From Chromatocurvus sp046260765 (GTDB lineage Bacteria > Pseudomonadota > Gammaproteobacteria > Pseudomonadales > Halieaceae): a DNA stretch of 64,000 nucleotides. The stretch lies in assembly GCA_046260765.1 (NCBI GenBank), contig JBHEOO010000011.1, positions 1 through 64,000 on the forward strand, in the 5' to 3' direction. Position numbers and translations under genes: made by a program. The notes below the pieces were generated by a model. It saw only the letters and a program-made list of their open reading frames with translations, made no database searches and had not been told where the DNA came from. This document shows positions 8,627-16,210 of the stretch, in pieces. Position 1 is the stretch's first letter; each line of letters starts with the position of its first letter.

Positions 8627-8957
8627 CGAGGCAGAGCGTGAAGCGCTAATGCGGCGCGAGTACCACGGGCAGACAGCGCGCATTGCCTGGTCCGAGCTGG
8701 CGCCACACTTTGCGGCAGGCAAGGTCATTCATGTTGCGGACAATCTCGACCTGGTGGAGGTGGCCGTGCAGTTGGGGCTGGATAATGTGCCGTGTTTTGA
8801 GGCCTGGACCCGAAGTGGCGCTGTCGCCCCCCTGTCAGACAGTGTCGCTGCCGAACTGGCTCGCGATAGTGCCAGCCTGTGGGCTGTGGTGGCACCGCCC
8901 TGGGTTCTGGTGCAGAGCATCGACAAGGAGCCGAGCAACGACCCGGTCAGCGAATGA
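8619..8957 (+). CDS. DUF2288 family protein
   Basis: The 112-residue protein has the features of DUF2288: an early WSELAPHFAAGKVI segment, LDLVEVAVQL, and WAVVAPPWVLVQ near the C terminus. Function is unknown. The ATG at 8619 gives an eight-base overlap with the preceding gene; an ATG at 8610 is the alternative. Its 3' end overlaps the convergent M48 protease gene by 11 bases. Confidence 0.85.
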   Translation: MADEAEREALMRREYHGQTARIAWSELAPHFAAGKVIHVADNLDLVEVAVQLGLDNVPCFEAWTRSGAVAPLSDSVAAELARDSASLWAVVAPPWVLVQSIDKEPSNDPVSE

Positions 8958-10383
8958 CCTTGATCCAGTCACCGGTGCGCGGCTCACCGCGGGGATAGAA
9001 ACCGTTGATCAGGCGCAGCTGCGCCTCGGCATCCGGTATGCGCATGCTCGCTGCCAGACTCTGAAGTGTTGCACCACGGGGTACCTGAATATAGCGCAGG
9101 TATTGAGCCTGGCCAGTCTGGCGCTCCTGAGGGTGGATCGGCCGGAAGCTCTCGATAATGGTTTTCAGCGCTGCGTCATTGCCGGCAAAGTCGGCGGCGG
9201 TTCCCTCAAAGCGGTACGTGAGATTGTTGAAGTCGATCACCGCCAGGCGCTTGCTTATGTCGCCAGCGCTGGCAACGGCCGTGTAACCCTGTAGCCCGGC
9301 CTGCTCGATTGCCGCCCCTGAGCTCAGTTCGCCGCTGGCACTGTTGCGCATCACCTGCTCGGGTGATGTGGACGGGTCGCGACGCATCAGCGTAATACGC
9401 ACTGAGGCATCGTCGCCGGGCGCGCGGGCAAAGACGGCCTGCGCGCCTGCTTCAACATCCCAGCCTTCGGGCTTCTCTATCGTGAAACCGAGTTTGTTGT
9501 GGTAGTAGCGCTGGCGGTCGCGCTGCCCCTGAGCACTTCGACCCCAGACCAGGCCGTCAGTCTGGCGGCGGAACTCGCCCGGCTTTTCGGGGCTTTCGAC
9601 ATAGGCGCCGTCATTCAGTTTCGCTGCCGCCTGTATGACGGTCTGTAATCGCTTGTCGTTTCGTGGATGCGTTGCATAGACGCCATGATAGGTGCCAACG
9701 GACTGGCCACTGCTCTTTGCCTTGACCCGCTGAAACAGCTGCTGGTTCTTGAGCACGCCGACCACGTCCAGCAGTGCCTCGGGCTCATACCCCGCCCGGT
9801 ACATATACTCGGCGCCAAAGCCGTCGGCCTCTAGCTCCATATCCCTGCCGAAGCCACTCATGATTTCAGCGCCATACATGCTCGATGCGGCGTAGACGTC
9901 GCGGCTGCCGGTAAAAATATAGGCAGTGGTGGACAGCACCTTGCTGGTGACGCCGGCGGATTTACGACGGGCGTGATGCCGGGCGGTGACGTGGGCAATC
10001 TCATGACCGATGACACCGGCAAGCTGGGCCTCGCTGTCAAGGTAGGCGAGGAGGCCGCGGTTGATATAAACAAAGCCTCCGGGCAGGGCAAAGGCGTTCA
10101 GGTCGGGTGCGTCAATGACGGTGAAGGTCCACTCCAGGTCCGGCATATCGCTGTGCTTAGCCAGTCGCTGGCCGATGCCGTTTACGTAGTCCTGCAGCTC
10201 AGGGTCGTCATAGGCGGCGCCCTTGGACATCATCTCCTCGTGCATTTCCCGGCCCTGTTTGACTTCCCCGGCCATGCTCGATACCACCATATTGGCGCCG
10301 CCGGTGGCAGGGTTGAGTGCGCAGCCCGCTACCAGAAGCAGTGCCGTGGCGGCGAGAAGGCTTGCCATTGCGCGCGCTGTCAC
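8947..10383 (-). CDS. M48 family zinc metalloprotease, lipoprotein (last gene of the 13-gene cluster)
   Basis: The 478-residue product begins with a lipoprotein signal (MASLLAATALLLVAGC, lipobox VAGC). The catalytic motif is VIGHEIAHVTARHHA (HExxH), and the third ligand lies in MELEADGFGAEYMYRAGY. The C-terminal half carries a stretch about residues 300-430 resembling domains that follow M48 lipoproteins, then RGATLQSLAASMRI...GDWIKVI, which looks like a LysM-type fold though I am not certain. Such proteases act on misfolded outer-membrane or periplasmic proteins (compare BepA, LoiP). I chose GTG 10383, which directly follows the upstream stop; ATG 10368 is nearly as likely. As the terminal cistron of an envelope gene cluster it may do quality control for it. 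Confidence 0.9.
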   Translation of the reverse strand: MTARAMASLLAATALLLVAGCALNPATGGANMVVSSMAGEVKQGREMHEEMMSKGAAYDDPELQDYVNGIGQRLAKHSDMPDLEWTFTVIDAPDLNAFALPGGFVYINRGLLAYLDSEAQLAGVIGHEIAHVTARHHARRKSAGVTSKVLSTTAYIFTGSRDVYAASSMYGAEIMSGFGRDMELEADGFGAEYMYRAGYEPEALLDVVGVLKNQQLFQRVKAKSSGQSVGTYHGVYATHPRNDKRLQTVIQAAAKLNDGAYVESPEKPGEFRRQTDGLVWGRSAQGQRDRQRYYHNKLGFTIEKPEGWDVEAGAQAVFARAPGDDASVRITLMRRDPSTSPEQVMRNSASGELSSGAAIEQAGLQGYTAVASAGDISKRLAVIDFNNLTYRFEGTAADFAGNDAALKTIIESFRPIHPQERQTGQAQYLRYIQVPRGATLQSLAASMRIPDAEAQLRLINGFYPRGEPRTGDWIKVIR

Positions 10384-10384
10384 A

Positions 10385-11056
10385 TCAGTACCCGCTGGAC
10401 AGAAACTGCAGGAGCTGGTCACCCAGGCTGTCGCAGGCTGTCCCCTTCACCGGCGCTATGATGGGGATCGGCACAACCACTGCCGGCATGTAGGACTGAC
10501 CGCTGGTGGACGTGCTGACACGACCCACCTCGGCCTTGTCGGTGAAATCCCAGATGGTGGCTTCGTAATCGGAGTCATTGCCCCAGGTGCCAAAGCCAAA
10601 GCAGCCGGCGCCACCGGGACCAACGCCACAGCTCATTGACCCGGAGGCGTTGGTCTGCACCGTGCTGCCATCGATCCATATCATGTATTCGGTTTTCAAG
10701 TTGGCGAGCTTTTCGGCAACCGGCGGCTGCAGCAGCAGGCGGTCGATATCCGCCGGCCGCAGCGGCGCGGTGCGGGGTTCGAACCAGGGGTACAGGGCGT
10801 TCATGAAGTCGAGTTCGCCGATAATCTCGACGTCGCGGTTCCCGCGGCTGACGTGGTCGCCAACGCACTTGATGAAATCGGGCTCCGTTTCGTAGTCGCT
10901 GGCGTGGCGACGTCCGAGAATCACCACGGACGCATCCTCCATGCTCTCAAGCGTGGGCGTATTGAACACCATCTCGTCAACCGTAGAGGTGACGCAGCCG
11001 CCGAGAAGCCCTGTGACAGCAACCAGGGCAGTGGAGACCAGCAGGTGGTTTTTCAT
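10385..11056 (-). CDS. Lipoprotein of unknown function (cluster gene 12)
   Basis: The 223-residue product has a classical lipoprotein signal (MKNHLLVSTALVAVTGLLGGC). The mature part has a conserved-looking glycine/cysteine patch (SMSCGVGPGGAGCFGFGTWG), followed by YEATIWDF and a run of prolines and isoleucines (VVVPIPIIAPVKGTACDSLG). I recognise this as the type of small lipoprotein found in many proteobacteria but cannot name a function. Its start overlaps the stop of the upstream lipoprotein by four bases. Confidence 0.8.
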   Translation of the reverse strand: MKNHLLVSTALVAVTGLLGGCVTSTVDEMVFNTPTLESMEDASVVILGRRHASDYETEPDFIKCVGDHVSRGNRDVEIIGELDFMNALYPWFEPRTAPLRPADIDRLLLQPPVAEKLANLKTEYMIWIDGSTVQTNASGSMSCGVGPGGAGCFGFGTWGNDSDYEATIWDFTDKAEVGRVSTSTSGQSYMPAVVVPIPIIAPVKGTACDSLGDQLLQFLSSGY

Positions 11057-11745
11057 GGTGTGATCCCCGCAGCAATCGTCTGGTTTCGCGCCTGCAGCCA
11101 GTTGGCCACATCCGGCACATTCGGGAACAGGGTCGCAAAGTGCGCACCGGCATCGCGCAGCGCCACAACCGCGGCGAGATTGACCGCCGCCTCATCGGAC
11201 TGCAGAAAGGCGGTCGGCGTCTTGCCGTAGGCGGTCATGGTCCATTGCGCAATCGAGGTGCCGTCCGGTGCGTCAAGTTGAAAAGCATAGCGCATCCAGA
11301 TCTCGTAGACCTTGATGTTGGTATGGGTCGGTATGGCGTACTGAAGTTCGTCCACCCGGGGTATCAGAATGGCATCCACACCTGCCACCTCTGTGTCAGC
11401 GCCCGGCGCCTCCTGAAGCAGAACGACGCGCTCGAACATGCCATCGAACAGGGTATTCCACATATTAACCTGGGCTGCACCGGTCTTTACCAGCCAGTCC
11501 GAGTCGTTGCGACCCTTTGCTTCATCAAAGAATTCGTGATTTCGAAAGTCCTCGGGGTAGAAAACACCCAGGGTGACTGGCTGCTTGCTCATCAATGGCT
11601 GCGGGAAATCCCCCTGGACCACCACCTGCTTCGCGCCGCAGGCGCTCAGAAACAGCACAGCCGCCAGGACAAGCCAGCGTGCGCTATCTGGGCCGGTACC
11701 CTGTCTAGGGTCTGAAGTCGTTGAGCCCGACAAAGGTGCCTCCAT
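11053..11745 (-). CDS. Lipoprotein of unknown function (cluster gene 11)
   Basis: The 230-residue product carries an unusually long 28-residue n-region before the hydrophobic core LVLAAVLFLSAC (lipobox LSAC). No other start codon in this frame lies nearer the core, so ATG 11745 is kept, which makes it overlap the end of the VWA gene by 41 bases. The mature part has alternating beta and alpha character (VTLGVFYPEDF, GVDAILIPRVDELQYA) reminiscent of LpoB/CsgG-type lipoproteins; that is only a guess. Confidence 0.75.
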   Translation of the reverse strand: MEAPLSGSTTSDPRQGTGPDSARWLVLAAVLFLSACGAKQVVVQGDFPQPLMSKQPVTLGVFYPEDFRNHEFFDEAKGRNDSDWLVKTGAAQVNMWNTLFDGMFERVVLLQEAPGADTEVAGVDAILIPRVDELQYAIPTHTNIKVYEIWMRYAFQLDAPDGTSIAQWTMTAYGKTPTAFLQSDEAAVNLAAVVALRDAGAHFATLFPNVPDVANWLQARNQTIAAGITP

Positions 11746-12700
11746 TTCTGTAGGTCAACTCACGCATCAGTGCCGCGAAGCGGTGCACGGACCCCTGCTG
11801 TGCGGGGGCCTGTTGATAAAGTACGGGGAAGCCCACCGCGTGGATGCGCACCAGGCGTTCGCCGCGATTGTCCCTGGCGTTGATCCGGTCGACCACGTTG
11901 AGCACTTCATTAAGTGAGTTGCCGGTGAAATCGTCGCCGAACACGTAGACGCTGATTTTCTTGCCGTCCCCGGAGAATGTGCTGATTGCCTGGGTAATCC
12001 CCTCAACCGGGCTTGAGTTACTGAACACGTTCCAGTTGCGCAGGTTCTGCATGATCGCCGTGCGACGGCCCGGTGTGTCCGGAATCCACTGTCCACGGTA
12101 GCGGCTGAACATGTAATTGCCCATATCATTGAGAATCTGCACTCCCTTGACGTTGGGGTAAATGCCAAGAATGGACTCCATCTCGTTCATCATGCGCTGC
12201 CAGGCGTAAGAGAACATTGACCCCGAGGTATCGATAACGAAAATCAGATACTCGCTGTCAACAGGAATGCCGCCAATCATCTGGTTGGTGATCTGCCGGC
12301 CCGCCAGCAGACGCTCCATCTCACTGGTCAGGGACTGACGTGCGATGGCCAGTTGATCGACGATCACCTCGTTGCTGCTGTCTTCCACCTGTATGCTGTC
12401 ATATCGTGACCGCGCACTCGCAAGCGCTCCCGTCAGACGCGCAATACGTTCCTTGTACTCTGACAGTTGCTCGCGCCTCGCGTTCAGATCCCGATTGAGT
12501 ATGGTGGTTTCGCCGCGAAGCTCAAACAGTTCTTCCTGCAGTTTGGCAATGCGTCCTTCGAGCTTTTCGGTGGAGGCCTCGATGATCTGGGGCTGCACCG
12601 TCTTGGTAATCATGAGCAGAAGAATGACGGCGCCAAATCCACAGCAGATAACGTCCAGGAAGGACATCGAAAACTCGGCTGATTCGCGTCGTTTGCGCAT
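11705..12700 (-). CDS. Membrane-anchored VWA-domain protein with ExbD/TolR-like N terminus (cluster gene 10)
   Basis: The 331-residue protein has three parts. Residues 8-32 are a single membrane helix preceded by a basic MRKRR; it reads SMSFLDVICCGFGAVILLLM, with Asp16 at the position of the conserved Asp of ExbD/TolR (N-V-T-P-x-x-D-V). Residues about 40-105 are a heptad-like coiled coil. Residues about 150-325 are a von Willebrand factor A domain with an intact MIDAS start (VIDTSGSM, 155-162) and later FGDDFTG. The ExbD/TolR relation is inference from motif alignment. It is a paralogue of the next gene upstream in the operon, sharing the SFLD-x3-CGFGAV block. AGGCGG precedes the ATG. Confidence 0.88.
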   Translation of the reverse strand: MRKRRESAEFSMSFLDVICCGFGAVILLLMITKTVQPQIIEASTEKLEGRIAKLQEELFELRGETTILNRDLNARREQLSEYKERIARLTGALASARSRYDSIQVEDSSNEVIVDQLAIARQSLTSEMERLLAGRQITNQMIGGIPVDSEYLIFVIDTSGSMFSYAWQRMMNEMESILGIYPNVKGVQILNDMGNYMFSRYRGQWIPDTPGRRTAIMQNLRNWNVFSNSSPVEGITQAISTFSGDGKKISVYVFGDDFTGNSLNEVLNVVDRINARDNRGERLVRIHAVGFPVLYQQAPAQQGSVHRFAALMRELTYRNGGTFVGLNDFRP

Positions 12701-12744
12701 GGTTCCGCCTCAGGTCACCCCGGCCAGTAGGAGGTCTGCCGCTC

Positions 12745-13836
12745 TCACGGCCAATCTCTGGAAGGGCTCATGAAGCTGCCGCGGGTGGCCTGGGCCAGCT
12801 GCCAGAACTCCGAGGCGGCCATCGGATCGCCCTCCATAGGGAACAGTATAATATTAATCGGAATATTGCCCGGGAGACTGCGTATTGCTTCACGATAAAG
12901 ACGCTGTCGCTCGGGGCCACTGACCGTGCTGCCGCGGGGTGGATTGGCTCCCTGGGTCGGAAGGCCATCGGTGATCAGGAAGATATTGTCCGGTGCCGGC
13001 GACAGTTTCTGCAGCGCAGTGAAGGCATTCAACAGGCTGGTGCCCCCCCCGGGCAGTATCCTGCGCAGGGCGCTGCCGGCAGCATCGATCTGTTCCTGGT
13101 TCGCGACCTCCAGCCACTGACCCTCGGTTTCCGGCAATACCGGACGGGCCTCGGTGTTGAAGGCAATGAGCTGGTATTCACTGCCAATCGGCAGCTGCGC
13201 GGTCAGCCAGTCCACGGTCTTGAGGGTCCGCACCCACTTTGCCGCTTCCCGCTGGACCTGTTCGCTCATGTTGCGCAGGCGAATAATGTTGACCAGGCGC
13301 TCGTCCAGCATGCTCGCCGACGTGTCGACCAGTATAGCGATGCGCTGTCCGCCAAGATTCAGACCCGTCAGGTATTGCCGTTGACCGTCGCCGGTGAAAT
13401 CCCGAGCGCTCTTGCCACTTTCCGAGGCAGATGCCTGGCGCAGGTTCTTGACCTCTTCCTCCAGCGACTGTATCTCCGCTTTGAGTCGCTCCACGGCCTC
13501 GGTGTCGGTAAAGCCATCTTCCCGGGTTGCGGCGATCAGCGCTTCGTAACGATCCAGTTCTTCGGTGACGCGTGTGGCCCGGCCCTGCGCTTCGACAATG
13601 TCTGCCTCTGTTTCGCCCAGATCATTGCGCAGTCTGACCAGGCCTGCTTCACCGTCGCGAATGTCCTCTTCCAGCAGACTGACCTCGGAAAGCAGATCCC
13701 GGTTGAGGTCGCGGGTCTCTTCTTCGATGGCGTGGTCAATAATCAGAAAAACGAGGACGACGGCCCCGAAACCGCAGGACATAATGTCCAGAAAGCTCAG
13801 GTTGAACGCGGTGAAGCTGCGCTTGCGTCTGGCCAC
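12745..13836 (-). CDS. Membrane-anchored VWA-domain protein with ExbD/TolR-like N terminus (cluster gene 9)
   Basis: The 363-residue protein starts with GTG at 13836, one base after the upstream stop. Residues 11-33 read FNLSFLDIMSCGFGAVVLVF with Asp17 in the ExbD/TolR position. Residues 38-135 form a long acidic coiled coil. The VWA domain follows with a complete MIDAS: ILVDTSASM (171-176), GGGTSLLNAF and FLITDGLPT. It would sit in the inner membrane with the VWA domain in the periplasm. It is distinct enough from the downstream paralogue that the pair probably forms a heteromeric partner set. Confidence 0.88.
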   Translation of the reverse strand: MARRKRSFTAFNLSFLDIMSCGFGAVVLVFLIIDHAIEEETRDLNRDLLSEVSLLEEDIRDGEAGLVRLRNDLGETEADIVEAQGRATRVTEELDRYEALIAATREDGFTDTEAVERLKAEIQSLEEEVKNLRQASASESGKSARDFTGDGQRQYLTGLNLGGQRIAILVDTSASMLDERLVNIIRLRNMSEQVQREAAKWVRTLKTVDWLTAQLPIGSEYQLIAFNTEARPVLPETEGQWLEVANQEQIDAAGSALRRILPGGGTSLLNAFTALQKLSPAPDNIFLITDGLPTQGANPPRGSTVSGPERQRLYREAIRSLPGNIPINIILFPMEGDPMAASEFWQLAQATRGSFMSPSRDWP

Positions 13837-13837
13837 G

Positions 13838-15103
13838 TTATTCTGTGTCTCCGACCTCGATCAGCAGCCACGACATCCCCTCGGTGCTGACCTCGTCTCC
13901 CGTCTCAAGCGGCGCGCCCTGGTAGGCCGCGCCATTGACGCGGACGTCCGAGCCCCCGGTAATCACCCAGCAATCGACGTCCGCGTGGTGGAGCCGGCAG
14001 GTGCCGGTCAGCACAATATCCTTGCCGGCAAGTGGCCGGGCGCGGGCCTTATACAGGACGTGCGTCGGTGGAGCCTCGGCGCGGCGAGACGGCGCTGGCG
14101 TCTGTGGTGCTGCGGTCGTCGCCTGTCGGCGCGGTGCTGAGTCTGCTGGCAGCCCCTTGAGCAGATGCAGGTCATCCGGTGATTGCAGGACGTGTTCATG
14201 ATGGCGTGCCAGCGCTTCCGGCATGGCTTTTTTTTCCAGCGTTCGCGCCCCGTTGAAGCGGGTGCCAAAGCCCGGAATGAGGCAGGCCTGCGGATCCAGC
14301 AGCAAAACGTGTTCCGGAACATTGCCGGCTTCCTGCATGATGGCGTCGTGCAGTCGGTCGGCTACTGAGGCGAGTTCCTCCACGTTAATGCGGGTGCTGT
14401 AGCCGTTGATATCAATCTGGGTCTCGCCCGATGTCTGCAGCGCCTCGAGGGATCTGAACAGCCCGTCATAGAGCGTCTGCTCGGTATCCGCCTTGCGTCG
14501 GGGGTCAAAGCGCGTGTTCTGTATGAAGGAGCGCGCCACGCGTTCCACAATGGCCTCCTGCAGTGCCAGCAGACCAGCGCCCGGCAGGGCGTGGCTGCGC
14601 ACCAGACGAATCTGCCCGTCCTCAACGGAGAGTCGGGTCAGCAGGGCCTGATGCAGCTGCAGCTCCAGATGGAAAAGATCGCTGCTGTCGGCGTGCGCCT
14701 CCGCCGCGAGGACGCTGCGGTTGATCAGGCCGACAACGCGGAAGGGGCAGGTCTGCGCAATACCGAGGAGCAGTGCCAGCTGGTCGCGGCCCAGGCTGTC
14801 GGGTACCGCAAGCACCACATCGGCCGGCTCACCGGCGGCCCGATGCACCTCCAGCAGGTGTGCGTGGACAAGGTCGGCGGTGTGCCTGGCCGGTCCCAGC
14901 GTCGGCTGCAGGGGCTGCGTGCCCAACTGCCACCAGAAGCGTGTATTGATGTAGCGTGGCTGGCGCCTGGCGCTGCCGCGAGCGGTCTCCCCGAAGCGAT
15001 AACTATCGCCCTCCAGCAGCGCATAGCCCGGGCTGCAAACCTGTCGGCCATCGTGGTGAAGGCACAGGTCGCTGTCGAGAATGTCAAGGAGTGCAGGGGC
15101 CAT
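13838..15103 (-). CDS. Hsp70/actin-like fold protein with FHA-like C-terminal segment (cluster gene 8)
   Basis: The 421-residue protein has no signal peptide. The first 300 residues look like a degenerate Hsp70/actin-type ATPase: PGYALLEGDSYRFGE, NTRFWWQLGTQP, ADVVLAVPDSLG, RVVGLINRSVLAAEAH (a link between lobes) and VLLLDPQACLIPGFG near the end of the fold. Phosphate-binding loops are weak. The last 75 residues (about 345-421: LAGKDIVLTGTCRLHH...VRVNGAAYQGAPLETGDEV) resemble an FHA-like beta sandwich. It starts in a TGATG overlap with the channel gene, suggesting translational coupling. A cytoplasmic role controlling or energising the channel is inference. Confidence 0.7.
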   Translation of the reverse strand: MAPALLDILDSDLCLHHDGRQVCSPGYALLEGDSYRFGETARGSARRQPRYINTRFWWQLGTQPLQPTLGPARHTADLVHAHLLEVHRAAGEPADVVLAVPDSLGRDQLALLLGIAQTCPFRVVGLINRSVLAAEAHADSSDLFHLELQLHQALLTRLSVEDGQIRLVRSHALPGAGLLALQEAIVERVARSFIQNTRFDPRRKADTEQTLYDGLFRSLEALQTSGETQIDINGYSTRINVEELASVADRLHDAIMQEAGNVPEHVLLLDPQACLIPGFGTRFNGARTLEKKAMPEALARHHEHVLQSPDDLHLLKGLPADSAPRRQATTAAPQTPAPSRRAEAPPTHVLYKARARPLAGKDIVLTGTCRLHHADVDCWVITGGSDVRVNGAAYQGAPLETGDEVSTEGMSWLLIEVGDTE

Positions 15104-15903
15104 CAGTGCTCTGCCACCAGGAAGCGCAGCAGACGCTTATCGGCGTAGCGCTGACAGTCCATCACCAGACGCTCCTGCGCCTGCTGTAGCTGGTGCAGGC
15201 AGAACATGATGATAATGCTCAGCACCAGCGCGACAAAGGTACTGTTGAACGCGACGCCGAGGCTGACAGTAACGCCGGAGATGTCGCCCTCAACGGCTTT
15301 GTATGCCTGTCCAAGCGCGTCGCCGATGCCGCGTACCGTGCCGATAAAGCCGATCGACGGGATGGCCCAGGCAATGTACCGCACCATTGATAACTCTGAA
15401 TCCAGGCGGTCGGACTCTATGTCGCAGGATTCCTTGATGGTGTCGGAGACCGCCTGGATGCTCCCCGTGGTCGCGAAACGCTGCAGTGCCGCCAGCAGTG
15501 TGCGCGGTAACAGAAGGTCCTGCTGCTGCTGCGGCAGGTCCTCCAGAGCGCGACTGTACTCCCGCGCGTCCGGGGGAAGTACGCTGGTCCCCTCGGGAAT
15601 ATCAACCAGGTCACGCTCCAGCATTGATTGCTCTTGCAGTGTCTGACGTGCCTTATAGGCCATGATGGACAGGGCCCAGATCAGCAGAATGAAGCAGGCC
15701 TCCTGCTCGAAGTCGCGTATGACAACGGCAATCGTGCGCTTCGGGACAAAGTCCTCACCGGCGGCCTGGCGTGCCATCTGGGTTTCGAGCTGAGCCTCTG
15801 CGCTGGGCCTGATGACGCCGACGTAAGCCCCGTGCACCACGATGACAGCGATCAGCAATGCAAAGGCCTGGAAAATAAATTCTGAGGACATCCGCTTCTT
15901 CAT
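15103..15903 (-). CDS. MotA/TolQ/ExbB proton-channel family protein (cluster gene 7)
   Basis: The 266-residue protein has an N-terminal hydrophobic segment (9-30), a second near 68-88, and a C-terminal pair. The family signature is clear: IPSIGFIGTVRGIGDAL, then ISGVTVSLGVAFNSTFVALVLSI. Thr and small residues in these helices line the proton path in ExbB/TolQ. A Gln-rich stretch (PQQQQDLL) lies in the cytoplasmic loop. ATG 15903 is chosen because AAGGAAATTCCCAGA precedes it and the protein then begins MKKRMSSEFIF; the open frame extends much further upstream through another gene. It presumably pairs with the two Asp-bearing VWA anchors downstream. Confidence 0.9.
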   Translation of the reverse strand: MKKRMSSEFIFQAFALLIAVIVVHGAYVGVIRPSAEAQLETQMARQAAGEDFVPKRTIAVVIRDFEQEACFILLIWALSIMAYKARQTLQEQSMLERDLVDIPEGTSVLPPDAREYSRALEDLPQQQQDLLLPRTLLAALQRFATTGSIQAVSDTIKESCDIESDRLDSELSMVRYIAWAIPSIGFIGTVRGIGDALGQAYKAVEGDISGVTVSLGVAFNSTFVALVLSIIIMFCLHQLQQAQERLVMDCQRYADKRLLRFLVAEH

Positions 15904-15916
15904 TCTGGGAATTTCC

Positions 15917-16198
15917 TTAAATGTCCACCGGGAAGGAGACCGACGCGTCCTCTGAAATGGATTCTGAGGCTTCATAATCGAACGGGGAGAGCACGACAGC
16001 GCCGTCGCCCCCAGCGGTCTCGCTGCTGTCGCGATCGCCGTTGTTATCGGTTGCCGGATCCTGCGGCGACTCAGAAGACGCAGTGACGTCACGCTCAGCG
16101 GCCGGCTGTGCCAGCGCCACTGCGGCCGCGAGCAACGCGGTAAAAAAGAGGGTCGTCAGTAGTCCTTGCGAGCGAAAAGTACCTGTTGTGCTGTGCAT
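15917..16198 (-). CDS. Small secreted acidic protein (cluster gene 6)
   Basis: The 93-residue protein has a signal peptide with a probable cleavage after AVALA (about residue 30). The mature 60 residues are acidic and Ser/Asp/Glu-rich, probably disordered, ending DASVSFPVDI. No family was recognised. Gaps of 12 and 13 bases to its neighbours place it inside the operon. Confidence 0.65.
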   Translation of the reverse strand: MHSTTGTFRSQGLLTTLFFTALLAAAVALAQPAAERDVTASSESPQDPATDNNGDRDSSETAGGDGAVVLSPFDYEASESISEDASVSFPVDI

Positions 16199-16210
16199 GG
16201 GGCCTCCTGT

